NCBI RefSeq assembly: GCF_000143415.4
Contig: NW_003314275.1
Coordinates: forward strand, 2,222,697 to 2,286,696
Reading direction: 5' to 3'
Length of the DNA stretch: 64,000 nucleotides
From: Selaginella moellendorffii
Taxonomy: Eukaryota > Streptophyta > Lycopodiopsida > Selaginellales > Selaginellaceae
The notes beneath the pieces were generated by a model that had not been told where the DNA came from, made no database searches, and was given only the letters and a program-made list of their open reading frames with translations. The position numbers and the translations under genes are program-made. Shown piece after piece: positions 24,087-32,965 of the stretch. Positions within the stretch are counted from its first letter, which is position 1, and each line of letters begins with the position of its first letter.

Positions 24087-25460
24087 ATGGGGGATGACAA
24101 CGAGGAGGACCGCCAATCCGTGGTATCTAGATCTAGTAGCTGTAGGAGCAGCAGCAGTAAACCTCACAAGGCCAACGATGCGGGATGGGAGGCGATCCGG
24201 TCGGTGGAAGCGCGCGACGGGAACATCAATCTCTCCCACTTCAAGCTCCTCCAGCGATTGGGCAGCGGCGACATCGGCAGCGTCTATCTATCGGAATTGC
24301 GGGGCTTTCGCTGCCTGTTTGCGATGAAGGTGATGGACAAGACCGCTCTGGCAGCCAGGAACAAGCTCCTGAGAGCTGCCACCGAGAGGTCCATCCTGGA
24401 GAAGCTCGATCATCCCTTCCTCCCAACGCTCTACGCGCACTTCGACACGGCGAATTTTTCGTGCCTGATTATGGAGTACTGCCCGGGAGGAGATCTCCAC
24501 ACGCTGCGCCAGCGGCAGCTCACAAAGCGATTCGACAACGAAGCAGTGAGGTAGGATTTGTTTTGATTTTTCCTCTTTTCGGCCGTGATCGATCCAAATG
24601 TGGCCTTGATTGATCGATCTCGCAGGTTCTACGCAGCAGAGATCTTGCTCGCGCTCGAGTACCTCCACATGATGGGCGTCGTCTACCGGGATTTGAAGCC
24701 CGAGAATGTGCTCGTCCGCCACGACGGCCACATCATGCTCTCGGACTTCGACCTCTCCCTGATCTGCGATGTGAGCCCTACGGTGATCCAATCGCCACCT
24801 CCAGGAACAGCAGCGAGAAGAAGAGCCCCCTCTTTCTCCTCGTCCTCGTCCTCGTCCTCAACCAGCAAATTAGGGCGCCTCGGCGGGGGCGCATCGCCGT
24901 CGTGCATCCTGCCAGCGTGTGTCGCTCCCTGCACGGTGGACCGCCCGATGCCCCCAGCGGGTCAACTAAGGTCAACACGGGTCAACCCCCTCCCGGAGCT
25001 AGTCGCCGAGCCCACTGGCGCGCGCTCCATGTCGTTCGTGGGCACGCACGAGTACCTGGCGCCCGAGATAATCTCCGGCTATGGCCACGGCAGCGCGGTG
25101 GACTGGTGGACGCTGGGCATTTTCCTCTTCGAGATGTTCCACGGGAGGACGCCCTTCAAGGGGGGCGACAACGAGAGCACGCTGGTGAATGTGCTGACCA
25201 AGCCGCTCGAATTCGGGGGCGCCGCCGAGGGCGTGGAGCTCGGCGAGGACGCCAGGAGCTTGATCCGGGGCCTCCTCGCCAAGGATCCCGCCAAGCGCAT
25301 TGCCTCCGCCAGGGGCGCCGTGGAGATCAAGCAGCACCCCTTCTTCGCGGGCACGAATTGGGCGCTGGTTCGCTGCGCCGCCCCGCCCGAGGTCCCCAAG
25401 GCGCTCCTCTGGCGGAAGAAGAACACGGGATCCAAGAGCGACGACGTTGAATACTTCTAG
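24087..25460 (+). CDS. AGC VIII protein kinase (D6PK/PINOID/WAG group)
   Basis: Two exons, 24087-24550 and 24626-25460, joined in phase, giving 432 residues. Kinase motifs in order are the glycine loop [12 protein letters not shown], catalytic Lys in FAMKVMDK, the hydrophobic-pocket Glu region [13 protein letters not shown], and the catalytic loop [10 protein letters not shown]. The DFD motif (LSDFDLSL) replaces DFG, which is the hallmark of plant AGC VIII kinases. A serine-rich insertion of about 90 residues separates DFD from the activation segment [14 protein letters not shown]. The protein ends EYF, resembling the C-terminal PDK1-docking motif of this group. Known members phosphorylate PIN auxin carriers at the plasma membrane; this target is an inference here. 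Confidence 0.93.
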
Positions 25461-25545
25461 CCTCTGGTCAACGGCCACAGCCTCCAGTCAACTATGTTAA
25501 ATGGGCCGTTGACTATCCTGTCAACGGCCCCTGGTCAACGGCAAT
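25461..25545. promoter_or_regulatory. W-box cluster with a perfect 11 bp palindrome between kinase and FdC1
   Basis: Five GTCAA/TTGAC cores (W-box, WRKY binding) fall within about 80 bases after the kinase stop codon. GGGCCGTTGAC (25503-25513) and GTCAACGGCCC (25520-25530) are perfect inverted arms around TATCCT. It could be an operator for FdC1, or a hairpin in the kinase 3' UTR. Confidence 0.55.
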
Positions 25546-25587
25546 ATGGATGTTTGAATGTGGTGACCTAAAAACAGAGCTGTGGCA

Positions 25588-26022
25588 ATGGCGACTCTGG
25601 GTGTGGCTGGAATGTGCCTCGTCCGGGCGCGAGGTGAGAGATTTGGGGGAAATTCGGCGCTGGGCAGGGCGAGGATGCGCGGCGCGAGGCTCCAGTGCGC
25701 GGGGCCGAGGGTGTTTGAGGTGGAGATGGAGCACGAGGGGAAGATCCACACATTGAGAGTGCCCGAGGACGAGACGATCCTGTCCAAGGCGCTCGAGGAA
25801 GGGGTGGAGGTTCCGCACGATTGCAAGCTCGGGGTGTGCATGACTTGCCCCGCGAAGCTGGAGAGGGGGCGAGTGAATCAATCGGAGGGGATGCTGAGCG
25901 ACGATGTGGTCGACAAGGGCTACGCTCTTCTGTGCGTCGCGTATCCGCTGGAGGATTGCCGGATCCGGACGATTCCAGAGGACGAGCTTGTTTCCTTGCA
26001 GCTGGTGACATCCTCGGATTGA
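25588..26022 (+). CDS. FDC1: Chloroplast ferredoxin C1 (FdC1)
   Basis: Intronless, 144 residues. A short basic transit peptide (MATLGVAGMCLVRARGERFGG) precedes a plant-type [2Fe-2S] ferredoxin domain. The cluster site reads PHDCKLGVCMTCPAKL, with the last cysteine in YALLCVAYP. The C-terminal extension continues DCRIRTIPEDELVSLQL. The extra spacing of the first cysteines and the extended tail are typical of ferredoxin C1 rather than photosynthetic ferredoxin. FdC1 has a more positive redox potential and accepts electrons from photosystem I, passing them to partners other than FNR. The ATG at 25588 is the first in frame. It lies 127 bases behind the kinase and converges with the carboxylesterase, 71 bases away. 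Confidence 0.95.
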   Translation: MATLGVAGMCLVRARGERFGGNSALGRARMRGARLQCAGPRVFEVEMEHEGKIHTLRVPEDETILSKALEEGVEVPHDCKLGVCMTCPAKLERGRVNQSEGMLSDDVVDKGYALLCVAYPLEDCRIRTIPEDELVSLQLVTSSD

Positions 26023-26093
26023 GGGCTAGCGCTAGAAACCATCCCAAGATCATAGAATCAAGAATGATAGAATAGCAAAACAACGAATATGCT

Positions 26094-27056
26094 TTAGGAT
26101 GAAACGAATATGCCTCGCGCGAACGAACATAGTTTGTCCAAGAATTGTGCCACTTCCCGGGATCCTGGAGCAACATAGAAGGCGTGATCCGCGGCCTCGA
26201 GCAGCAAAAGCTCCGGATCCATCCCACATTCGCGCATCACCTCCACGAATTCCAGCGCGCGATCGCGCAGCACGTCGAGCCCGCCGGCGACGACGAGGGT
26301 GCTGGGCAGATCGAGCTCGCGCAGCTGGGCCTTGAGATCCGGAGCAAAGACGCGGCAGTAGGGATGATTCCTGCTCGCTCCAACCGGCAGTGCGAGCTCC
26401 CAGAACCGATCGCACATATCCGTGCTGAGCAGCGAAGTGGGTGACTGGAGATTGGTCTCGGAAGGAAGCCGAGCAATGCCGCCAAAGAATGGCTGGATCA
26501 AGACGCGCCCTTTGATCTGGAGCTCGCCCAAATCCTCCGCCGCCGCTCGCATTGCGACATGGTGCGCGAGATTGCCCCCAGCGCTGTCGCCCATCACCAG
26601 GATCTTGGAGAGATCGGCGTGGGCAGCGATCCACGGATCCTTGCGGCCTCCCTGTTCTTGAGCGAGCCATTTGAGCGCCGCGAATCCGTCGTCGTAAGCC
26701 GCCGGGAGCCGGTTCTCGGGAGCTAGGCGGTAATTGACAGAGACCACGAGAGCTCCCAGTTTCTTGGAGATGCTCTCGCAGAGGACATGGAACTCCAAGG
26801 TATTCGCGGTGAAGGACACGAATCCGCCGCCATGGAAGTAGAGCACTACTGGAAGCTTTTCGTTCTTACCTTTGGGGAGAAAGACCCTCGCCCAGATCCG
26901 GAGCTTCTCGTCGATGGTTACGTCTCTCGAGGCGATTGGATTGCCGCTAGGATCCGCTTCCACGCAGAGGGACTTGGGCATGGATTTGCGAGCAAAGGAT
27001 CGATCCACGAAGAACAATCCATCGGGGAACTCCTTGGCGACTTGGAGCGACGGCAT
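26094..27056 (-). CDS. Carboxylesterase (plant CXE, hormone-sensitive-lipase type)
   Basis: Single exon, 320 residues from the ATG at 27056. I reject the longer frame from 27131 because its added 25 residues have no family likeness. The oxyanion-hole motif is YFHGGGFV and the nucleophile elbow GDSAGGNLAHH. The catalytic Asp is in GGLDVLRDRA and the His in ADHAFYV. The HGGG box with an intact His separates it from the GID1 gibberellin receptors, which share the fold but lose the catalytic His. No signal peptide is evident, so it is probably cytosolic. It hydrolyses short-chain carboxyl esters; the natural substrate is unknown. Confidence 0.93.
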   Translation of the reverse strand: MPSLQVAKEFPDGLFFVDRSFARKSMPKSLCVEADPSGNPIASRDVTIDEKLRIWARVFLPKGKNEKLPVVLYFHGGGFVSFTANTLEFHVLCESISKKLGALVVSVNYRLAPENRLPAAYDDGFAALKWLAQEQGGRKDPWIAAHADLSKILVMGDSAGGNLAHHVAMRAAAEDLGELQIKGRVLIQPFFGGIARLPSETNLQSPTSLLSTDMCDRFWELALPVGASRNHPYCRVFAPDLKAQLRELDLPSTLVVAGGLDVLRDRALEFVEVMRECGMDPELLLLEAADHAFYVAPGSREVAQFLDKLCSFARGIFVSS

Positions 27057-27305
27057 TGCTGGAAAATCAAGGAAGAAAGAAAACGCTTGGACACAAACCA
27101 CGACGCTGGTTTTAAGATAACAAGGTAACAAAACAATATCTCACCAAAATTTCTAGCAAACGACCCGCGACTTGCGTATCCTGCAACTTGCGACTTTGAT
27201 CAACGAGACAAATCTGTCTTCACTCGATTAAAAAGTATCAAAACCTGCTTGAATGCGTCAGAGAGATATAGAACAGACAAAGAAAAGCTTAACTTCAACC
27301 CGATC

Positions 27306-28772
27306 TCAAGGATTCACTGCCTGGCTAGTCCAATCTCCACCGCTGGAGCTCCGGAACACTATTCTCTTGTGTTGTTTAAGATGCAAGTAGTCAACCTGTT
27401 CGCTAAGATTGTTATCTTCTGGAAAAAAAAATCAATACTTCACAGACCTCAACCGGGTGGAGCGTAACAACACAGAAGGTATCAACGGGGGGCTGCGTGC
27501 TCTCGAGCCGAACCTCTTCTGGATGAGACTCTTTTGGCTGGCCTGGATGTGGCCACGTAAATTGTTTTCGAGTTTGCAAAGAGCTGCTAAACCATGACTT
27601 CTCTCTTATCTACACACAGACCACAAGATCGAAGTCCAGCTTTTTCTAGAACCGAAAAACGCACCTCTTTCTTTAACGGATCGTCTTCCGTGTGGCTTAT
27701 AACTTCGATGTCACCGTGAATGCGAAATTGTTCCCAGCTATCAGTGAAGTAGTAACAAACCTGCAAAGAAAAAGATTAGAAGAAGAAATACTTAGAATCA
27801 AACAGCGTCAATCACCTCGGCCACGGGACAGTGTTGAGCTTCTTGTACCTTGCAAATGAAACAAGGAGAGCTAAAACATATTTAGCCGCGAGAGATCGAA
27901 GTGAAAGCTTTTGGCAGCATGCTTGCCTTGTTGCTTCTGGAGTCTGTCGTAAACAGCAGATTGTCAGTCCCGTCCGCAAATCCCCTGGTCGAGAACCAAA
28001 AGAAAAACCACAAAAAAGCCAGTTGGTCATGGCAGAAACTCTTAATGACACGAAAGACTTGCCTGAAAACGACAGTTCGGTTTGCGGGTGTTCCATTTGC
28101 TCTAACAGTAGCCTGCCAATCGCATGAACAGCAGCTTGTAAGAAAGAATTCCAGAATTCACGTGAGAAAAAAGTCCGAAGTTTTCTTCCAGGAAAATCAA
28201 GAAGGCATGCAAACACATTACCAAAAAGCGCTGCACATAATCTTCACAGGACAGTACAGCAAGCACGAAGAACTCCTGGGAGAAACGAGCTAGAATCGCG
28301 AGAATTTCGAGAATGACTAAGCTCTACAACTACGAAATCAAAGGAAATTTTTTTTCCAGAAATTCATTTGTCCGACAGCTCTAGCAAGAAATCGCATGAA
28401 CAGCGCGTAAGAGAAAGAATTCCAGAAATCAAATGTCTCTTCCAGGAAAACCACGAAGAATTCGAGAGAGATGCAAGCTCCAGAATCATTACCGAAAAGA
28501 GATCTTTTCACAGGAGCACGAAGAACTCCTGAGACAACGAACTAGATCATAAGAAACTCGAGAATGACTCAAGCTCTCACAACTACGCAATCAAAGGCAA
28601 AATTCCAGAAAATTCTCTCTTCCGGCAGCTCTAGCAAGAAATCTTCGTCTCGCTTTGCTTGAATCAGGGAGGAATCTCTTACCAGCTGACAAAATCTGCT
28701 GTGCTGGAGCTGAGAATGCGATTCTAGAGCGCTCTCCAGTAGCTGGCGCCATGGAAGAATGCGCTCACCCAT
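27306..28772 (-). CDS. PNPOx-like FMN-binding protein (pyridoxamine 5'-phosphate oxidase family)
   Basis: Seven exons on the minus strand: 28683-28772, 28063-28112, 27927-27984, 27816-27848, 27665-27760, 27448-27609 and 27306-27395. They give 192 residues in perfect phase. The protein starts MGERILPWRQLLESALESHS. It then has ATVRANGTPANRTVVFRGF and LLFTTDSRSNK, where FMN phosphate is usually held. QEAQHCPVAEVCYYFTDSWEQFRIHG follows, ending VDYLHLKQHKRIVF. This matches the small plant PNPOx-like family (Arabidopsis At2g46580 type), not the bifunctional PDX3. The activity is unproven. Introns 2 and 3 both start with GC rather than GT (CAG|GCAAGT and AAG|GCAAGC), so GT-only gene finders would miss exons. 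Intron 1 is long and holds a tandem duplication. Confidence 0.9.
28112..28640. repeat. Two-copy tandem duplication inside intron 1 of the PNPOx-like gene
   Basis: Words recur in the same order about 260-270 bp apart: cgcatgaacagc (28123 and 28393), agaaagaattccaga, cttccaggaaaa, cacgaagaactcctg (28264 and 28515) and cgagaatgact (28309 and 28559). Intron-only sequence. Confidence 0.75.
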
Positions 28773-28919
28773 TCTCCAAGAACACATACAAAACCTAGGG
28801 CTTATAGTCTTCTTCCATAATGATAGAAATAATATCAAGCAAAACAATGGAGGGATCTATGGATCGAGCGATCGATCCAAGAGCTTGATTGATCTATGAA
28901 GAATCCATAGTCAAATCTT

Positions 28920-29422
28920 CTAGGAGCACAGGCTACTGCCACTGTTGCATCGCCCGACGAAGACGCCATTGGGGTAATTCCCAGCGTAGTTGAGATAGGC
29001 CATGAATTCGACCGGGCAAGTGGTGGAGAAATCGTTCACTTGGGTCGTGTACTTGCAAGCCATCTTCTTGAACGCGCCACAGCACGCCTCCTGGTGATAC
29101 TGGGGTCCCTTGCAAACGCTCGTCACCTCGGCGTAGTCCACCTTGGAGAAATCCGTAGCGCAGCCTGCCCAAGGAAGAGATTTGCGCGACTTGGATGGAC
29201 CAAACAAGAATGGATCGAAGAGAGAGCTTACCTGTGGAGCTCTTGGAAGCGGCAGTTACTTGCGCCTCGCTCATCTCGAATCCGGCAGTGTAGGCGTGGG
29301 CATCTGGAATGAAAATGCCGAGATTACAGAGACCACCATCGCAAGATCCAATGCTCACCGTGTAGAGACTCTGCGAAGACAAGCGCCAGGAGGAGGAGGA
29401 CGATTTGGGTCGAGGAAGCCAT
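28920..29422 (-). CDS. LORELEI-like (LLG) small cysteine-rich secreted protein
   Basis: Three exons, 29359-29422, 29232-29303 and 28920-29164, in phase, giving 126 residues. A signal peptide (ASSTQIVLLLLALVFAESLHG) leads to a cysteine-rich domain. It reads SVCKGPQYHQEACCGAFKKM, then ACKYTTQVNDFSTTC, then YLNYAGNYPNGVFVGRC. The CKGPxY...CCxAFK...ACxY...NDxSxxC...YPxGxF...C order defines the LORELEI/LLG family, co-receptors and chaperones for FERONIA-type kinases and RALF peptides. Known members end in a hydrophobic GPI-anchor signal. This one stops right after SSLCS, so it would be soluble unless a further exon exists. Confidence 0.88.
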
Positions 29423-29897
29423 GGCCAAGCTCGCAGAGAGACGATGGATCGAGCGAAGAGATCGCAGCGGCGATGGTATAGGTGTGGAAAAGAGGAGATG
29501 AATTTATTCGTCACACTCCACTTACCAAACAAGCTTTCAATGCTCTGCTGATTCAGGCAGTGTGTCAGAAAGGCGGTCAGGAAATTTACTCTTCTCGAAA
29601 AGGGCGGGAAAGTAAATTTAAATTCTAAGAAAGAACCCTAAAATGTAAGTTTAGGGTTTATGGGCGCAGCGCACGGGAAGATCATCTTCCTAACCGCCGG
29701 GATTCGATCAAGTTTTTCCAGGAATCTTAGGCGCCGCGCTGGATCATGAGCTATCAAGTAAGCTTAAATGTTTCTTTCTTTATTCCTAGCATCTACCTCG
29801 ATGAATATTTATATGGCAGGGATCTCGCATTGCTAGCAGCGCTTGTAGAGATCCAGGAAAGAATGGCAAAAAAAGAGAAAGAAGGGATATGGCGCTC
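29423..29897. other. Upstream region of the LLG gene and 3' flank of glyoxal oxidase 1
   Basis: Contains telo-box motifs in both directions (about 29633-29662). No coding signal. Confidence 0.45.
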
Positions 29898-31487
29898 TTA
29901 ACTCGTCACCAGGACCCATACTGCCTGGCTGGGGATCCCGTTGTGAAGCGCAAAGAGCATGTAGTAAGATGGAGGAGCCACGACCGAGCTCGGGGGTGCC
30001 GTGCTGGCCACATAGTAAGTGTTGGCGTAACTCAGCACCGATGCTGCTACTGGCAACTTGAGCTGCCGCTGGCCTTGTGAGAAGGAATGCGTGGTAAATG
30101 GCGAGCTCAGCAGCGTAAGCTGGATGTTCCCGACCAGCTTTCCGGGGATCGCAACGTCGACGCTGAAAGGCATGCCGTAGGTGATGGTGAAGGGGTTCTT
30201 CGCGATCCTCGGCCTCAGCCAGTCATTGGTAGCGTCCAAGTATGCCGGAGAGAAGGTTTCCACTCGGAGCTCGGTCGGGAATGGGCCAGTGTACTGATAC
30301 GTGTAGCGGGTGTTACTCCCAGCAACGAGAACTCGGCCGTCGGGAAGAAGGTTGGCGGTGGAGTGATAAACTCGGGGGATGGTGGACGGAGCCTGGATCT
30401 CGAAAGTTTTCTTGTCCGGGTCGTAGAGAAGCGGATTGAGGATGGGATTGGAAGCGAGCAGATATCCTTGCGAGCCGTTTTGTGCTCCGTTGATGATCAG
30501 GACTTTGGCAGTCGGAAGCAGCACCATGTCTCCCATGTTTCTCCGGAAAGGCATGTATGACATGTCCCAGTAGGGGGAGTTGGAGGTGACTTCCATCCGG
30601 CCGCAGGTCTGCGAGGCACCGTATTGAGCGTCCGAGTTTTTGAACGAGGCCTGGTTTGCTCCACCGCAGACGAGGACTTCGGCCTTTGAGTAGCTGTTGG
30701 CGGTGTCGAGAGCGAGCATGACGGAGCTTCCTGAACAGGGGTAGTTCCTCGGCTCGCCTGGGATGGTCGGGAACTTCCTGACGACGGTGTTGGTGAAGTA
30801 ATTGAGCAGGATCGAGTCGCGGTTCGCAAAGATGTAGAGAAGGTTGCTTGGGAGGAGGTGGAGGTATGGATACAAGTTGTCATCCTGGAAGTCGGCCGTA
30901 TCCTTGAGGAACTGGAGATAGAACTGGCCGCCAGTCGGCTGGAACTCGTAGTTGTAGACTCCGCGGCCGCCAACAACGATAATTCGTCCGTCGGGGAGGA
31001 TCTGGTTGCTCGCGTACCACCTTGAGGATTGCAAGTTGGTGCTCGACTCCATCCAGTTGCACCAGGAACCGCTGGAGCAGGGAGTGAAGTAGCGGATGAT
31101 GCTACCACCGTCGGAACTCCCCCCGGTTTGCATGAGAGTTCCATTGGGAAGGAACTGGCCGGAACTACACCAGGTGTCCGAGTATATGAAAACGGGGCGT
31201 ACCGTGTTAGAGGATGGATCGTAGATGACCGAGTGAGCGGTGCAGTCGTGGGTGGTCATCATGTCTGCTGGATTATCTCGGCAGTTTCCGACCAGGTTGA
31301 TTGCCGAAGGCCCAATGTTGGTGCGGTCGAGGAAGATGACGTTACCATAGTGAGTGACGGCGGTGTGCATAGAGGAAATGCCGGCATTCTGGAGAACAAT
31401 GTTGAATCGGCCCGGCTGCTGAGCGAGTGAGAGGCAGAAGCAGCAGCTCAAGAGCGCCAGGACTGTCCTCGCTCTCCTGTTATTCAT
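29898..31487 (-). CDS. Glyoxal/galactose oxidase-like copper radical oxidase, copy 1
   Basis: Single exon, 529 residues. A signal peptide (TVLALLSCCFCLSLAQQ) precedes a seven-bladed kelch-like propeller. Family stretches are AGISSMHTAVTHYGNVIFLDRTN, DCTAHSVIYD, SDTWCSSGQFLPNGTLMQTGG, YNYEFQP, then TCGRM. Further on come RNMGDMVLLPTAKVLIINGAQ and PRVYHSTANLLPDGRVLVAGSN, and an Ig-like C-terminal domain reads TTHSFSQGQRQLKL. The Cys in WCSSGQF, the Tyr in YNYEF, the Tyr and His of VYHS and the His of THSFSQ match the Cu ligands and the Tyr-Cys cofactor of the AA5 family. It would oxidise aldehydes or alcohols in the cell wall, making H2O2. A paralogue lies at 55848-57455. Confidence 0.94.
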   Translation of the reverse strand: MNNRRARTVLALLSCCFCLSLAQQPGRFNIVLQNAGISSMHTAVTHYGNVIFLDRTNIGPSAINLVGNCRDNPADMMTTHDCTAHSVIYDPSSNTVRPVFIYSDTWCSSGQFLPNGTLMQTGGSSDGGSIIRYFTPCSSGSWCNWMESSTNLQSSRWYASNQILPDGRIIVVGGRGVYNYEFQPTGGQFYLQFLKDTADFQDDNLYPYLHLLPSNLLYIFANRDSILLNYFTNTVVRKFPTIPGEPRNYPCSGSSVMLALDTANSYSKAEVLVCGGANQASFKNSDAQYGASQTCGRMEVTSNSPYWDMSYMPFRRNMGDMVLLPTAKVLIINGAQNGSQGYLLASNPILNPLLYDPDKKTFEIQAPSTIPRVYHSTANLLPDGRVLVAGSNTRYTYQYTGPFPTELRVETFSPAYLDATNDWLRPRIAKNPFTITYGMPFSVDVAIPGKLVGNIQLTLLSSPFTTHSFSQGQRQLKLPVAASVLSYANTYYVASTAPPSSVVAPPSYYMLFALHNGIPSQAVWVLVTS

Positions 31488-32965
31488 CTTGGCATCGATA
31501 GGAAGCGATGAGATCTTTCGTTCACTACGATTCCAGCGGCAGCAGCAGCAAGCAGGAATGTAAGTAGTGACTACTTTCTTTTGTCTTTCTTTCGATCTTG
31601 TGACTCACAGTTTCTTTTTCGAGCAGGAACCTGAATGTGGACAACACTTGTGTGCTCCTGCTCCTGCCAAGCGAAGTGAATGGAGAGCTAAAGCCTGCAC
31701 GGAGTTGAGACTGATAGATTTCGCAATGCTGCAAGGAAGTGGCCACGTCTATCTGACTATGGAGCTGCTCCTACGAGCCTTTCAATCAAGACCTCACCAA
31801 AGCTGTAGACTCGGAAGAGCAGTGCTCTTTACTGAAACGAGGGAAGCGCACACATCAACCTCACGGCCACTGCTGCGCCACTGCTACACTCTGCTGCAAG
31901 CGTCGGCTTTCCTTTGGCGTTGCTCCAGGAAGAAGAGGCGAGCTAAATGGATCCAAAAACACGATGGAGGCACCGAAAGACAAGCCAGTGGTAAGTTTCC
32001 TTTCTCTGCTTTTCCTTCATGTTTCTTAAATGTCGTCCTGGCTCTGTCTTTAGAAACAACAGGGAAGCAGCAGCTGGAGCTTTAACTAGTCGATCCAGCT
32101 TATTATTGAAACGATTAGTTATCAACAAGAAAGTGGAGGTGGTGGACAAAAAATAAAGATTTTCCCGCTGTTGGTGGTCTGTCGGCATCGAGTGGTATGT
32201 TAGCTGGAGTTTGCTAATGACTCTGATTCGTGGACCCTCACATTGTTTCGCAGTTGTGCTTGGAAGTTTTTATTCAAGGCTTTGGTTGTTGGAAGGAGGA
32301 ATGAAGCCTTTGTGTTGGTGGTTCGATCAAGTCACAACACTGCTCTTGGCTTGAGTTTTCGCACAAATTCTCGCGTCTTGGACATGTGCCACTGTCGTGT
32401 GGGTCCTCGTCCTCATTTCGCAGCAAAGCAGCGCATGTTCGTCCCGCAACCAACACCACGCTTTGACGATGCGCTTTCACACTTTATCCATTGGCTCGGG
32501 TCTCTTAGATCCAACGCGAGAATATGGTACGAATGGCAAGCTGTTCTTCTCTTCTCTTTTCTAATGGCAAGCTATTTTCGTCTCTCTTTCAGTACTCGAT
32601 CTTTCACTGGAGTAACTTTTTTCCGCGTTTCGCCTCGACATGGAATGATTAAGAAGACTTGGTGAGCTCTTCAGTTTTTTATTTTATTTTGTTCGATCTG
32701 TTTCCAGATTTTTGAGCTTCCAACGTGATCTTTCCCTGGAATATCTTATGCTGCCAGAGGCTATTTTTTCTTGTTTCCGGTCACAAGCACCGAAGCAAAG
32801 CATCATTTGTTTTTTCTTGCTTGCCAGCTACACAGCAACAGTGACACGGAGAAGTAAAGCTGCGCTATCGTGTGCTCCAGCCAGGACTAAGATCCAAAAC
32901 TTTTTATACTTTATAATCGAAATAGACGCAAATAGACACCAAAGATTGGAAATATAAGTTGCAAC
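31488..32965. other. 1.5 kb intergenic region without a convincing gene
   Basis: Upstream of glyoxal oxidase 1 and downstream of the polygalacturonase. Open frames at 31567-32085 and 32243-32665 have no family features. Splice-like motifs (for example CCAGTG|GTAAGT near 31989) could belong to a non-coding transcript, but nothing is supported. Confidence 0.4.

Noticed and set aside
31567-32665. Plus-strand frames upstream of glyoxal oxidase 1
   Set aside because: Low-complexity and without motifs; no coherent exon set found.
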